Notes: generated by a model from the sequence alone, not told the origin. A DNA stretch of 64,000 nucleotides from Chryseomicrobium sp. FSL W7-1435 (GCF_038595005.1 NZ_CP151997.1:1302001-1366000); one strand, 5' to 3'; shown: positions 44,048 through 54,047, numbered from the stretch's first letter. Made by a program: numbers and translations.

Positions 44048-44074
44048 AGCATGCCAAGAGGCGTGCTTTTTTTC
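44047..44074 (+). terminator. Terminator of the ytpPQR operon
   Basis: AAGCATGCC, loop AAGA region, GGCGTGCTT, then TTTTT. Confidence 0.88.
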
Positions 44075-44176
44075 TGTAAACCATTAGGAAGATTCTCCTG
44101 ACGAGCGTACGAAATTCCTACAGACGACAGGCTAGTTTCTTGTTAAAATGGAGAGATAGAAAGGATGAAGTACGCC

Positions 44177-46513
44177 ATGGAATGGGTTAAACGACTATTT
44201 CGACAAGAACAAGAGATCGATGACATCGAAGAATCATCCTTTGAAGAAGTAAAAGTGACGAAACAACCACCTTTCCGTTTCCCTCTTATTTCTGACGATG
44301 AAAAAAATTATTTACTTTCAAAACAACCGAGTGCTCCAGTTGAGCCTTCGCATAGACCCGTATATGAAACCTCTCATCAACAAAGACAAAGTTATGAAAC
44401 CAACTATACGGCTCCAAAATGGTCACAAGAGACCTATAAAAAGCCAAAAGAAGATGCTAAACCTAAGCCTATGAACAGGTCTACTAAACGCTATGTGCCT
44501 TCTGTAGTTCCTTCACCCGTTTTTGGTTTGAAAAAAGAACAAGACTCAACTGAGAGTATTGCTCGAACGATGCGCACGTCTCATTATGATTGGTCTCAGC
44601 ATAACCAACAGGAAATCGAAGAAGAAGTCACTTTACCGATCAACTCTGTCAAGATGGATGAACCAACTTATCAACAGCAAGCTCCGATGACAAAAGTTGC
44701 GATTCCCCAAGAAGCAGAACCGGTCGTGCCCCAAATTACGACGCCAAACAAAGAACCAGAGGTAGAATTAGAAGTAGAGCAACCACTGGAATCTGAAGTA
44801 GCGGCAACAAGCAGTAGTGATATCCCTGAGACGATTGTCGAAGTCACAAGTGAGTATCATTCTGAACAAGATGAGACAATACAAACATCAGAAATACAAA
44901 ATGAACAACCACTTGAACAAAAAGAAAAAATCAAACCATTCAATGTGTTAATGCTTTCAACAGACAAGAAGAAATTACAACAAAAGCAGACACAGGTAGT
45001 GAAAGAAAATGTTCCTACGCAAGAGCATAAGCCAGTTGAAAAGACAGTTATTCTGGATACACCTGTTTTGAAAACAGCGGTTGTTGAAACACCAGCTGTC
45101 ATACCAGCCTATGCCATGCCTAATGCCAATTTTCTTCACACCCCTGTACATACGACAGATGATACCGAATGGATGGAGCAACAAGCTGAACACCTGATGG
45201 AGGCACTTGCTCATTTTCAAATCCAATCAGATGTGATTTCGATTGTACAAGGTCCAGCCGTAACGCAGTTTGAACTAACTGTAGCGCAGGGGACTAAAGT
45301 AAGTAAAATCCGTAACCTGACGGATGATCTGAAGCTTGCTCTAGCTGCTAAGGATATTCGTATCCAAGCTCCAATTCCGGGGCGCCGCTCCATTGGTATT
45401 GAGATCCCTAATCGAACATCTCGTGCCGTCCAATTGGCTGAAGTGATAGAAGCTCCTGCGTTTAAACAAGCAGAGTCTCCATTAGAAGTAGCTATGGGAT
45501 TAGACTTGCACGGACAACCGGTAACAATGGATTTACGGAAGATGCCTCACGGATTGATAGCCGGGGCGACAGGATCTGGTAAATCCGTATTTATCAATTC
45601 ATTACTTATCAGTCTGCTTTATAAAGCTTCACCAGCTGATTTAAAGCTGTTGTTGATTGACCCGAAAATGGTGGAACTTGCGCCATTCAACCATATCCCG
45701 CACTTGATTAGTCCAGTTATCACTGATGTGAAAGCAGCAGCAGCTGCACTGAAATGGGCAGTTGAAGAAATGGAACGTAGGTACCAGCTTTTTGCACATG
45801 CTGCGGTTCGAGACATTGCCCGTTTTAATCATCAAGCCTTGGAAGCACGCGAGTTTTCGAAAAAGCTTCCTTATATCGTAATTGTTATCGATGAACTAGC
45901 CGATATGATGATGGCTGCTCCACAAGATGTAGAAGATTCCATTTGTCGTATTGCTCAAAAAGCGCGCGCTTGTGGGATTCATCTTGTACTGGCAACTCAG
46001 CGTCCAAGTGTCGATGTCATAACGGGTCTAATTAAGTCGAACGTACCAACACGCATTGCGTTTGCTGTCTCTTCACAAATTGATTCTCGTACAATCTTGG
46101 ATCAACAAGGGGCAGAGCGACTTCTTGGAAAAGGCGACATGCTCTATTTAGGAAGTGGAATGGCAAGTCCAATCCGTATTCAAGGTACATTTGTGTCAGA
46201 TGAAGAAATTGATCGCATTATTGCACATGCTCGCTCACAGGGTGAACCTGATTATTTATTCAAGCAAGAAGACTTAATCGTACGAGCTGTCGAAATTGAA
46301 GAACAAGATGAAATGTTTGAAGAAGCTTGCCGTTTTATTATCGAGAACGGAGCGGCTTCGACCTCACTATTGCAGAGAAAGTTCCACTTAGGCTATAATC
46401 GAGCAGCACGCCTAATGGATGCCATGGAAGCAGCAGGTATCATCACAGGCCAAAACGGTAGTAAACCACGCGAAGTACTCGTCTCAGAAGAGTTTTTGCA
46501 AGAAATATTGTAA
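44177..46513 (+). CDS. sftA: Soluble DNA translocase SftA (FtsK/SpoIIIE family)
   Basis: 778 residues from ATG 44177. The N-terminal ~330 residues are a low-complexity, Glu/Gln/Pro-rich linker without membrane segments, which distinguishes SftA from SpoIIIE. The motor has Walker A GATGSGKS at 463-470, LLIDPKMVEL and IVIDELADMM. The C-terminal gamma-type winged helix (LLQRKFHLGYNRAARLMDAM) reads DNA polarity. It moves DNA away from the closing septum. ATG 44165 is also in frame, but its ribosome site would overlap the codon. Shorter than the B. subtilis protein, the difference lying in the linker. Confidence 0.92.
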   Translation: MEWVKRLFRQEQEIDDIEESSFEEVKVTKQPPFRFPLISDDEKNYLLSKQPSAPVEPSHRPVYETSHQQRQSYETNYTAPKWSQETYKKPKEDAKPKPMNRSTKRYVPSVVPSPVFGLKKEQDSTESIARTMRTSHYDWSQHNQQEIEEEVTLPINSVKMDEPTYQQQAPMTKVAIPQEAEPVVPQITTPNKEPEVELEVEQPLESEVAATSSSDIPETIVEVTSEYHSEQDETIQTSEIQNEQPLEQKEKIKPFNVLMLSTDKKKLQQKQTQVVKENVPTQEHKPVEKTVILDTPVLKTAVVETPAVIPAYAMPNANFLHTPVHTTDDTEWMEQQAEHLMEALAHFQIQSDVISIVQGPAVTQFELTVAQGTKVSKIRNLTDDLKLALAAKDIRIQAPIPGRRSIGIEIPNRTSRAVQLAEVIEAPAFKQAESPLEVAMGLDLHGQPVTMDLRKMPHGLIAGATGSGKSVFINSLLISLLYKASPADLKLLLIDPKMVELAPFNHIPHLISPVITDVKAAAAALKWAVEEMERRYQLFAHAAVRDIARFNHQALEAREFSKKLPYIVIVIDELADMMMAAPQDVEDSICRIAQKARACGIHLVLATQRPSVDVITGLIKSNVPTRIAFAVSSQIDSRTILDQQGAERLLGKGDMLYLGSGMASPIRIQGTFVSDEEIDRIIAHARSQGEPDYLFKQEDLIVRAVEIEEQDEMFEEACRFIIENGAASTSLLQRKFHLGYNRAARLMDAMEAAGIITGQNGSKPREVLVSEEFLQEIL

Positions 46514-46525
46514 GGAGGAACCCAT

Positions 46526-47824
46526 GTGACAACTTATCATTTTACGGGAATTAAAGGATCAGGGATGAGCTCGCTCGCTCAAATCCTTCATGACGTTGGG
46601 CATACCGTCCAAGGATCTGACAAAGCAGAGTACTTCTTTACTGAAAAGCCTCTTCATGAACGAGGAATAGCAGTTTATGAATTTGAACAAGCACAATTAA
46701 CAAGTGAAATGGTCGTGATTGCAGGTAATGCGTATCCTGACCACCATCCTGAACTTGAAAAAGCTCGCCAAGCCGGAGCAAAAATCATGCGTTATCATAC
46801 ATTCCTTGGCGACTATATGAGTCGTTTCACATCTGTTGCTGTAACGGGTGCTCACGGCAAAACATCGACGACGGGATTACTATCTCATGTACTCAATGTT
46901 TATTCTCCAACCTCTTATTTAATAGGGGATGGAACAGGAAATGGACTAGCAGATGCTGAGAATTTCGTGTTTGAAGCCTGTGAATATAGACGCCACTTCT
47001 TGGCCTATCATCCAGATTATGCGGTGATGACGAATATAGATTTTGACCATCCAGATTATTTTACAAGTAAAGAAGATGTATTCAATGCCTTTCAAGAAAT
47101 GGCTGTACAAGTAAATAAAGCAATCTTTGCATGTGGTGACGACGATGATTTATTGCGAATCACAGCTTCGGTTCCTGTCATTTATTATGGATTAAATAGT
47201 GGAAACGACTTCCAAGCAACAGCTATAGAAAAAACACCATTGGGTACGTCTTTTGATGTCGTTATTCGTGATGAATTTTATCATCGTTTCCATATCCCTA
47301 TGTATGGTGATCATACGATTCAAAACGCATTAGCCGTAATCTCACTTTGTCATTTCGAAGGAATCCCGCCAGAAGCAGTCGCAGAAGGATTATCGACATT
47401 TGGTGGTGTGAAGCGACGCTTTACAGAAACACTTAAAGAACAGCGTGTGCTAATTGACGATTATGCACATCACCCAACAGAAATTACAGCAACAATCCAA
47501 TCGGCGCGACAAAAATATCCGGAGAAGGAAGTTATCGCTGTATTCCAACCACATACATTCTCAAGAACTGCAAAATTCTTAGATGAATTTGCAGAGTCGC
47601 TTGGACAAGCAGATACCGTCTATCTCTGTGAAATTTTTGCGTCAGCTCGAGAAGCTGAGGGTGAATTGACGATACATGATTTACAAAAACTTATCCCAAC
47701 AAGTAAAATTCTTGTTGAAAATAATGTAACACCTCTTCTAGATCATCCAACTGCTGTTTATTTGTTTATGGGAGCAGGAGACGTCCAGAAATTCCAAGCT
47801 GCATTTGAAAAACTATTAAACTAG
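46526..47824 (+). CDS. murC: UDP-N-acetylmuramate-L-alanine ligase MurC
   Basis: Mur ligase adding the first L-Ala to UDP-MurNAc in peptidoglycan synthesis, 432 residues. N-terminal [21 protein letters not shown] motif [11 protein letters not shown] and DYAHHPTEI are diagnostic. The start is GTG 46526. AAGGAGG precedes it, and an ATG two bases earlier (ATGTGA) is followed at once by a stop in its own frame, so it could only compete for initiation. Gap to sftA is 12 bases, as in Bacillus. Confidence 0.96.
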   Translation: MTTYHFTGIKGSGMSSLAQILHDVGHTVQGSDKAEYFFTEKPLHERGIAVYEFEQAQLTSEMVVIAGNAYPDHHPELEKARQAGAKIMRYHTFLGDYMSRFTSVAVTGAHGKTSTTGLLSHVLNVYSPTSYLIGDGTGNGLADAENFVFEACEYRRHFLAYHPDYAVMTNIDFDHPDYFTSKEDVFNAFQEMAVQVNKAIFACGDDDDLLRITASVPVIYYGLNSGNDFQATAIEKTPLGTSFDVVIRDEFYHRFHIPMYGDHTIQNALAVISLCHFEGIPPEAVAEGLSTFGGVKRRFTETLKEQRVLIDDYAHHPTEITATIQSARQKYPEKEVIAVFQPHTFSRTAKFLDEFAESLGQADTVYLCEIFASAREAEGELTIHDLQKLIPTSKILVENNVTPLLDHPTAVYLFMGAGDVQKFQAAFEKLLN

Positions 47825-47825
47825 A

Positions 47826-47850
47826 CCGTGCAAATCGCACGGTTTTTTTT
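47826..47850 (+). terminator. Terminator of murC
   Basis: CCGTGC, loop AAATC, GCACGG, followed by nine T. Confidence 0.9.
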
Positions 47851-47911
47851 TGACTTGAAAAATTAGGTGAATTAAAGAGATAATAAGACATGGGAAAAAA
47901 GAAGCAGATGC

Positions 47912-47936
47912 GTTTAGCTTAATTACGAAAGGGTAT
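47912..47936 (+). promoter_or_regulatory. Sigma-B promoter of ytxGH
   Basis: GTTTAG (47912-47917), 13-base spacer, GGGTAT (47931-47936): a near-perfect match to the sigma-B consensus. The B. subtilis ytxGHJ operon is known to be under sigma-B, which supports the call. Confidence 0.78.
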
Positions 47937-47979
47937 AACAAGATTAGCACTGCTTGAATGATTAAAGGAGGAATACAGG

Positions 47980-48468
47980 ATGGAGAATTTATTGTACATA
48001 GCTGCCGTCATCGCAGCAGTTGGATTCCTCGTTCTTTGTATCAGTTTAGCTGTCACACTCTTCTCGGTGAAGAAAACATTAGCTAATGTGGCTGTTACAG
48101 TAGAACACTTAGATTCTAACTTGCAAGACATGACGAAAGAAACGGCGCTACTTTTACACAAAACAAATGCACTTACAGAGGACATTCAGTATAAGTCTTC
48201 TCAGCTTAACGGTCTTGTTACATCTGTTAAAGGTGTAGGGGACACAGTAAATCAGTTCAACTCTTCTATGCAGCGAATCACTAGTTCTGTTACAAATGAA
48301 GTTGAAAAAAATGAAGAAAAAATCGCCCAAGTTGTTCAATGGAGTAATGTTGTATTAGGCATCCGTGATCAGTGGAAAGAGCGCAAATCTCTTGAAGATG
48401 CTGGCTACTATACTTATAAAGCTAAACAAACAAAGCAAGATGATCCAACATACCAATCTACTTTATAG
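47980..48468 (+). CDS. ytxG: DUF948 general stress protein YtxG
   Basis: 162 residues. One N-terminal membrane segment (LLYIAAVIAAVGFLVLCISL) is followed by a long heptad-like helical region (residues ~35-130) typical of DUF948. GGAGG lies eight bases before ATG 47980. It forms an operon with ytxH. A sigma-B promoter is 44 bases upstream, so it is a general-stress gene; its molecular role is not known. Confidence 0.9.
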   Translation: MENLLYIAAVIAAVGFLVLCISLAVTLFSVKKTLANVAVTVEHLDSNLQDMTKETALLLHKTNALTEDIQYKSSQLNGLVTSVKGVGDTVNQFNSSMQRITSSVTNEVEKNEEKIAQVVQWSNVVLGIRDQWKERKSLEDAGYYTYKAKQTKQDDPTYQSTL

Positions 48469-48480
48469 GAGGAATTTATA

Positions 48481-49041
48481 ATGACAAACTACACAAATAA
48501 ACCAAGCTACGGTGAGAGCCGCAAAAACACGGAATACAATGATCACGAAGCATCTTATGCAGCACAAGGAGAAACTTTCTACTCTCCACAAAATTATGTA
48601 GGACATGATGAAATTTACCGTGAAGAATCAGCTAGCAAAGATTTCTTATTAGGAGCTCTTGTTGGCGGTATCATCGGTGCAGCTACAGCTTTATTACTTG
48701 CTCCAAAGAGTGGTACTGAGCTTCGTGGCACTATTTCTGAACAAGCTACTACAATCAAAGAAAAATCTGCAGATCTTTCTCAAAATGCAAAAACAAAAAC
48801 AAATGAAATCTCTAAAAAGGTAACTGATTCTTCTAACCAGCTATTAAGCAAAGTGAAAAAGAATCAAACACCTCCAATGGACGATGGTACAGTTTCTTCT
48901 GAAGGCGAAGAAGAGATGGATGTTCTTGAAACAGTATCTAACACAGTGGAAGATACAAATTCTGACACAGTAGTTGGAGAAGCATTTACAGAAGCATTGA
49001 AAGATACTAATGAAACTTCTGAAGACGCTACAAAAAAATAA
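48481..49041 (+). CDS. ytxH: YtxH-family general stress protein
   Basis: 186 residues. A glycine/alanine-rich membrane segment FLLGALVGGIIGAATALLLA (about 55-75) is followed by APKSGTELRG, the YtxH signature, and then a coiled-coil and a long Ser/Glu-rich acidic tail. The N-terminal ~50 residues are polar and extend the usual family length. GGAGG precedes ATG 48481. ytxJ, third in B. subtilis, is missing here. Confidence 0.88.
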   Translation: MTNYTNKPSYGESRKNTEYNDHEASYAAQGETFYSPQNYVGHDEIYREESASKDFLLGALVGGIIGAATALLLAPKSGTELRGTISEQATTIKEKSADLSQNAKTKTNEISKKVTDSSNQLLSKVKKNQTPPMDDGTVSSEGEEEMDVLETVSNTVEDTNSDTVVGEAFTEALKDTNETSEDATKK

Positions 49042-49050
49042 ATGAATGCC

Positions 49051-49078
49051 AACACCCCGTAACTGGGGTGTTTTATTT
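49051..49078 (+). terminator. Terminator of ytxGH
   Basis: AACACCCC, loop GTAACT region, GGGGTGTT, then TTATTT. Confidence 0.88.
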
Positions 49079-49119
49079 CGATTAATACTTTAATGAGTTG
49101 AATCGTTAAATTGTTTTAC

Positions 49120-49148
49120 GTGACTTTTCAATTTTGTTTCCTTATAAT
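49120..49148 (+). promoter_or_regulatory. Sigma-A promoter of aroA
   Basis: GTGACT (49120-49125), 17-base spacer, TATAAT (49143-49148). Confidence 0.72.
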
Positions 49149-49216
49149 AGACAGTATCTCGAAAATGAAGTACAATTTTCAGAAATTCAACCGCATCACA
49201 GGAGAGGAGTTATAAA

Positions 49217-50302
49217 ATGAGTCAATCAGAATTAGAAACGTTACGCAGCCGTGTTGACGAGCTGAATACCGAAATTCTCAAACTGATCAATGAACGTGCA
49301 ACAGTCGTTCAAGAAATTGGGAAAGTCAAAGAGAAATCAGGTGTCAATCGTTATGACCCTATGCGTGAACGCAAAATGTTAGATCTATTAAAAGAATCGA
49401 ATCAAGGACCTCTCCCACAATCAACTGTCGAGCATATTTTTAAAGAAATCTTTAAAACAGCGCTCGAACTTCAAGTGGATGACCAAAAGAAAGCATTGCT
49501 TGTTTCTCGTAAGAAAAAAGCGGAAGACACAATTGTGATGGTCAATGGAGAACCAATCGGACAAGGCAAGCCATCATTCGTTTTCGGTCCTTGTGCAGTG
49601 GAATCCTACACACAAGTGGCAGAAGTAGCCGCAGCAATTCAAGGAAAAGGATTAAAATTAATTCGCGGTGGTGCTTACAAACCTCGTACATCTCCTTATG
49701 ACTTCCAAGGTCTTGGCTTAGATGGTCTTAAAATATTGAAGCAGATTTCTGATGAATTTGGCTTAGGTGTCGTATCTGAAATCGTTACACCGGGTCACCT
49801 AGAAGAAGCATTAGATTACATCGATGTGATTCAAGTAGGCGCTCGTAACATGCAAAACTTTGAATTATTAAAAGCTGTCGGTTCAATTGATAAGCCTGTC
49901 TTATTGAAACGTGGTATTTCTGCTACATTAGATGAATTTGTACACGCAGCTGAATACATTATGTCTCAAGGAAATGATCAAATCATTCTCTGCGAACGTG
50001 GTATTCGTACGTATGAAAAAGCAACACGTAATACTCTAGATATTTCAGCAGTGCCAATCTTGAAACAAGAGACACATCTTCCGGTATTCGTAGATGTAAC
50101 TCACTCAACTGGACGTCGTGATATTCTATTACCTGCCGCTAAAGCTGCATTAGCTATTGGAGCAGATGGGGTTATGGCAGAAGTGCATCCAGATCCAGCA
50201 GTTGCACTTTCTGATCAAGCCCAACAAATGAATTTACAACAATTCGATGAGTTTTACGATTCTATTCTAAAATTCATGAAATCGCATGAAATTCACGCGT
50301 AA
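49217..50302 (+). CDS. aroA: Bifunctional chorismate mutase / DAHP synthase
   Basis: 361 residues: N-terminal AroQ-type chorismate mutase (~1-90, [20 protein letters not shown]) fused to a DAHP synthase barrel (~95-355; [23 protein letters not shown]). It starts the shikimate pathway and is feedback-controlled through the mutase part in Bacillus. It supplies chorismate, also the substrate of MenF here. GGAGAGGAG precedes ATG 49217. Named aroA in B. subtilis, aroG/aroF elsewhere. Confidence 0.96.
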   Translation: MSQSELETLRSRVDELNTEILKLINERATVVQEIGKVKEKSGVNRYDPMRERKMLDLLKESNQGPLPQSTVEHIFKEIFKTALELQVDDQKKALLVSRKKKAEDTIVMVNGEPIGQGKPSFVFGPCAVESYTQVAEVAAAIQGKGLKLIRGGAYKPRTSPYDFQGLGLDGLKILKQISDEFGLGVVSEIVTPGHLEEALDYIDVIQVGARNMQNFELLKAVGSIDKPVLLKRGISATLDEFVHAAEYIMSQGNDQIILCERGIRTYEKATRNTLDISAVPILKQETHLPVFVDVTHSTGRRDILLPAAKAALAIGADGVMAEVHPDPAVALSDQAQQMNLQQFDEFYDSILKFMKSHEIHA

Positions 50303-50305
50303 TCC

Positions 50306-50330
50306 AAGCATCCTTCGGGGTGCTTTTTTT
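50306..50330 (+). terminator. Terminator of aroA
   Basis: AAGCATCC, loop TTC region, GGGGTGCTT, then TTTTT. Confidence 0.88.
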
Positions 50331-50442
50331 GATTGTAAACAGTAAATGATTTCCTTTCATAAAATGCCATGAAAATTTACGTTTTTCTTCCAAAAGTATT
50401 GTATACTAAGTTAAATAGTACCTGACAAAGGGGAGAAAATTC

Positions 50443-51447
50443 ATGACAGTCACCATTTATGATGTAGCACGTGAAGCAAATGTATCAATGGCTACCGTCT
50501 CACGTGTAGTGAATGGCAATCAAAATGTAAAACCTGCAACGCGTCAAAAAGTTTTAGCGGTTATTGAGCGTTTAGATTATCGTCCAAATGCAGTAGCGCG
50601 TGGTTTAGCGAGCAAAAAAACTAAAACTGTAGGGGTTATCATTCCAGACATCTCTAACGTCTTTTATGCAGAGCTTGTACGTGGTATCGAAGACATAGCA
50701 ACCATGTACCGCTACAACATCATTCTAACCAATTCAGACCAGCAGCCACAAAAAGAAGCACAACTCTTATCGACACTTCTTAGTAAACAAGTGGATGGCG
50801 TTGTCTTAATGAGTGATCAGCTGTCAGACGAACTTCGTGATGAAATGAAACGTTCATCGATTCCAATGGTATTGGCCGGCACAATGGATCCAGCTACAGA
50901 AACGCCATCCGTCAATATTGAGTACCATGAAGCGGCAATACAAGCAGTAGAACGTCTGATTCAAAATGGCCATCAGCGCATTGCTTATGTTACAGGTTCT
51001 CTGAAGTCTTCAATCAACCGACTACACAAATTAACGGGTTATGAAAAAGCTCTAGATGCAGCCGACCTTGAAATTGACTCAGATTTAGTTGTTGAAGTTG
51101 AGAATACATATGAAGAGGGTATTCGAGCATTTGAGCAGCTTCAAAAGCTTAAGCATCCTCCCACTGCTTACTTTGCGGGGAATGATGAAATTGCGATTGG
51201 TATTCTTCAAGGAGCAAAAGACGCGCATTTGGATGTGCCTGGTGACATTGAAATTATCAGCTTTGAAGACTCCAAATTAACTCGTATGGTGCGTCCTCAG
51301 TTAACAAGTATTGCTATGCCGCTTTACGACATCGGTGCCGTATCCATGCGCTTATTAACGAAGTTTATGAACAATGAAAAAGTAGAAGAAAACAGTGTGA
51401 TCCTTCCTTACCGATTGGAAGAGCGTCAATCAGTTAAACAACACTAA
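50443..51447 (+). CDS. ccpA: Catabolite control protein CcpA
   Basis: LacI/GalR-family regulator, 334 residues, binding cre sites together with HPr-Ser-P. The helix-turn-helix IYDVAREANVSMATVSRVVN is at 5-24, followed by the hinge YRPNAVARGLAS. The core has the features of CcpA rather than a sugar-specific LacI (order after aroA is conserved). cre-like sites in this window lie at the sco operon, acuA/acsA and the methionine gamma-lyase gene. GGGGAGAA precedes ATG 50443; a -10 TATACT is at 50402-50407 without a clear -35. Confidence 0.95.
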   Translation: MTVTIYDVAREANVSMATVSRVVNGNQNVKPATRQKVLAVIERLDYRPNAVARGLASKKTKTVGVIIPDISNVFYAELVRGIEDIATMYRYNIILTNSDQQPQKEAQLLSTLLSKQVDGVVLMSDQLSDELRDEMKRSSIPMVLAGTMDPATETPSVNIEYHEAAIQAVERLIQNGHQRIAYVTGSLKSSINRLHKLTGYEKALDAADLEIDSDLVVEVENTYEEGIRAFEQLQKLKHPPTAYFAGNDEIAIGILQGAKDAHLDVPGDIEIISFEDSKLTRMVRPQLTSIAMPLYDIGAVSMRLLTKFMNNEKVEENSVILPYRLEERQSVKQH

Positions 51448-51454
51448 AACACAG

Positions 51455-51485
51455 AAATCCCGACCATCACTGGCCGGGATTTTTA
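51455..51485. terminator. Bidirectional terminator, ccpA / acuC
   Basis: AAATCCCGACCA pairs with TGGCCGGGATTT, then TT. Its right edge overlaps the acuC stop codon. Confidence 0.85.
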
Positions 51486-52673
51486 CGTTGTTAACTTTTT
51501 CTCATTACGAATAATGTATAAGGCTTTTTCTAACATTTGTCTATTTTTTTCGGTAATCTCCACCTTACGAGGAATAGCCTCATAAAGAGGGGAGGGATCT
51601 TCCCAAGTAGAAACAAGAGGAACCGGGCTTTCTTCTTGCCAGCGCTCAATCCAATCACTTGGTAAGGGTCCTTTAGGGATTTGCTGATTGCTCATTTCAA
51701 GCCATAAGAGGGACCAAGCACGCGGTACGACGCGCCAAATATCGTAACCACCGCCGCCAACACCAATCCATTTACCATCACAAAATTCGTGAGCCAGTTC
51801 GTGGGCAAGTTTTGGAATCTCTTTATAGATTTCAATAGATCCATACAAATGAGTTAAAGGATCAAAGTAATGAGCATCCGCGCCGTTTTGAGTAAGGATG
51901 ACGTCAGGTTTAAAATGCTCTACAATTTCACGAAAAGCCGTGCGATAAATGTCTATAAACGATTCATCTTCCGTAAAGGCATCAATCGGAAAATTGAAAG
52001 AAGTTCCATAGCCTTCACCAGAACCTCGTTCAGTAATACTTCCTGTCCCTGGAAATAAATAGCGGCCAGTTTCATGAATGGAAATTGTACAGACCGTAGG
52101 GTCATCATAAAAACACCATTGCACACCATCACCGTGATGCGCATCAGTATCGATGTAAAGAACACGTGCATTGTATTTTTCCTGCATATACCGAATCGCA
52201 ACAGAGCTGTCGTTATAGACGCAAAACCCGGAAGCTTTTCCTCGGAAGCCGTGATGAAGGCCGCCACCTATGTTCAATGCATGTTTTGCTTTGCCTTCCA
52301 TGACATAATCCACAGCAGTCAGCGTACTTCCCACGAGTCGGGCACTGGCCTCGTGCATACCCACAAAGAGTGGGGTGTCTTCAGTGCCTATGCCATAAGC
52401 TTCAAATTCCTCTGATTTGCAATCAGGAAGACTAGCTCTTTTAACGGCATCTATATAACGTGTGTCATGAGCAAGCGCTAGTTCTTCATCCGTTGCTATT
52501 CGAGGTGTCACGATTTGTTTTTTTGAAAGCGCATTCACTTTTTCAAGCAAATCAACTGTTAATGTCAGTCGTTTTTGATTAAAGGGATGTGTTTCTGAAA
52601 ACCGATACCCCAATTGGTCTTCAGAGTAGACAAATACAGCTTCACAGTCTACATTTTGGGTTGGCTTGGCCAT
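51483..52673 (-). CDS. acuC: Acetyl-CoA synthetase deacetylase AcuC
   Basis: Histone-deacetylase-fold zinc enzyme, 396 residues, which removes the acetyl group from AcsA and so re-activates it. Zinc and active-site residues are in GGGLHHGFRGKA, IDTDAHHGDGVQ and VGGGGYD. The start ATG 52671-52673 lies within the last codons of acuB (25-base overlap). Last gene of acuA-acuB-acuC, which reads away from acsA. Confidence 0.94.
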   Translation of the reverse strand: MAKPTQNVDCEAVFVYSEDQLGYRFSETHPFNQKRLTLTVDLLEKVNALSKKQIVTPRIATDEELALAHDTRYIDAVKRASLPDCKSEEFEAYGIGTEDTPLFVGMHEASARLVGSTLTAVDYVMEGKAKHALNIGGGLHHGFRGKASGFCVYNDSSVAIRYMQEKYNARVLYIDTDAHHGDGVQWCFYDDPTVCTISIHETGRYLFPGTGSITERGSGEGYGTSFNFPIDAFTEDESFIDIYRTAFREIVEHFKPDVILTQNGADAHYFDPLTHLYGSIEIYKEIPKLAHELAHEFCDGKWIGVGGGGYDIWRVVPRAWSLLWLEMSNQQIPKGPLPSDWIERWQEESPVPLVSTWEDPSPLYEAIPRKVEITEKNRQMLEKALYIIRNEKKLTT

Positions 52674-53290
52674 ATGACATGAAACCCTTCTTTTTCGAGT
52701 GCAGAAACGAGCTTCAGGGGATTAATCGTTTTTACACGGATGACTAGTATTTTAAAAAGTTCATCTTTCTTGTCTGGATAGACAAGTACAGAAAGAACAT
52801 TTATATTATGCTCATAAAAAACCTTAGAGACCTCGAACAAGACACCCGCTTTATTTGGTACACGAATCTCAATCTGTGAACCGGGCTGAGTAACTCCAGT
52901 CAATTCAATGAATTTATACAGCATATCTGATTCAGTGATCATCCCGACCAGCTTGCCTTGGCTGACGATTGGTAGACAACCAATACGATTATCATAAAAA
53001 ATGGTCGCAGTCTCTTCGACAAAATCAAGAGGATGACCTGTGATGGGATTACTTGTCATGATTTTTTCAACGGGTGTATCAAGAACACTATAATCGTTTG
53101 ATTCAAGCAGTGTGGAAGGCGTGGCTTGCTTGATATCGCGGTCTGTTATGACACCAATGACCTCACGAGCTTCGTTGATCACCGCAATGTGTCGGATTTT
53201 TTTATCGCGAAGTGTTGCAGCTGCTTCTTTTAACGTTTGTGTAGGGAACAAAGTCGCTACATCACGATTCATAATTTCTTCTAGTAACAT
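52649..53290 (-). CDS. acuB: AcuB, CBS-pair and ACT domain protein
   Basis: 213 residues. Two CBS domains (~1-135; IRHIAVINEAREVIGVITDRD and IGCLPIVSQGKLVGMITESD) are followed by an ACT domain (~140-205; EIRVPNKAGVLFEVSKVF). Its role in the acu system is not established; CBS pairs usually bind adenine nucleotides. ATG 53288-53290 follows AGGAGGG. It lies 11 bases after acuA. Confidence 0.92.
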   Translation of the reverse strand: MLLEEIMNRDVATLFPTQTLKEAAATLRDKKIRHIAVINEAREVIGVITDRDIKQATPSTLLESNDYSVLDTPVEKIMTSNPITGHPLDFVEETATIFYDNRIGCLPIVSQGKLVGMITESDMLYKFIELTGVTQPGSQIEIRVPNKAGVLFEVSKVFYEHNINVLSVLVYPDKKDELFKILVIRVKTINPLKLVSALEKEGFHVIWPSQPKM

Positions 53291-53301
53291 TTTATACCCT
53301 C

Positions 53302-53934
53302 CTAGTACATGAAGCGGTTCATGAAACGAAGTTGATCAAACTGTTGGATGGAATCGGTATCAACACGAGAGCCAATCCTTGCCATTAAGCAATTAGCTGG
53401 GTGAGAGCTGATTTCAGGATCGTCTGTGGCAAAGTATTCAAGACCACCGGCATTCATCATCTTTTCCATTACTTTGCGATACTCCCAGACATTTAAGCCA
53501 GTGCCTTTTAAATCCCAGTGCCAATAATATTCGGTCGTGATCACAATATAATCATTCATAACGTCGTCCATCATCGAGACTTTTAGTAGGCTTTTTCCTA
53601 CACCGCTCCCGCGATATTTAGGAATAACTTCAATTGCTCCAAGTTCAATCAAATTTTCCATGTTACCTTTTGACCAACGTTCGAGAGGGTCAGGATGAAG
53701 AAATGTTGCATAGCCCACGATAGTCGTTTGGTCACGTACAATGATGAGCCTGCCTTCAGGTAACTTGGCAATCTCAGTTATGGCTTTATGTTGCTGGTCT
53801 GGAACACGAAATGCAGTTAAGTCCTCATGGAACTGAAGGGACGCGATTTCTTCACTAGGAACAGGTCCTTCTACTATGACTGTACCGTGCTTTGTTTTCA
53901 CTTCAATGGCATTATACGTTTTTTTGTGAATCAC
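53302..53934 (-). CDS. acuA: AcsA acetyltransferase AcuA (GNAT)
   Basis: GNAT-family protein of 210 residues that acetylates the catalytic lysine of AcsA and turns it off. The acetyl-CoA motif PKYRGSGVGKSLLKVS lies near residues 100-115. The start is GTG (53932-53934) with GAAGGTGG seven bases upstream; no ATG fits. It is divergent from acsA, its target, with a cre site between them. Confidence 0.93.
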   Translation of the reverse strand: MIHKKTYNAIEVKTKHGTVIVEGPVPSEEIASLQFHEDLTAFRVPDQQHKAITEIAKLPEGRLIIVRDQTTIVGYATFLHPDPLERWSKGNMENLIELGAIEVIPKYRGSGVGKSLLKVSMMDDVMNDYIVITTEYYWHWDLKGTGLNVWEYRKVMEKMMNAGGLEYFATDDPEISSHPANCLMARIGSRVDTDSIQQFDQLRFMNRFMY

Positions 53935-53964
53935 ATGTACACCACCTTCAATTTACTCTTCATC

Positions 53965-53970
53965 ATTATA
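53965..53970 (-). promoter_or_regulatory. acuA -10 box
   Basis: TATAAT on the minus strand, 31 bases before the acuA start. The -35 region is poor and overlaps the cre site. Confidence 0.5.
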
Positions 53971-53987
53971 CCGTAAAGTATTTCAGA

Positions 53988-54001
53988 TGTGTGCGCTTTC
54001 A
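53988..54001. promoter_or_regulatory. cre site between acuA and acsA
   Basis: On the minus strand TGAAAGCGCACACA matches the cre consensus TGWAANCGNTNWCA at 13 of 14 positions. It lies upstream of the acsA -35 and across the acuA -35. B. subtilis acuABC and acsA are both CcpA targets. Confidence 0.75.
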
Positions 54002-54018
54002 ATAAACATTCAGAATAG

Positions 54019-54047
54019 TTGTACAACGAGATATCTTTAGGTAAAAT
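54019..54047 (+). promoter_or_regulatory. Sigma-A promoter of acsA
   Basis: TTGTAC (54019-54024), 17-base spacer, TAAAAT (54042-54047). Confidence 0.75.
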
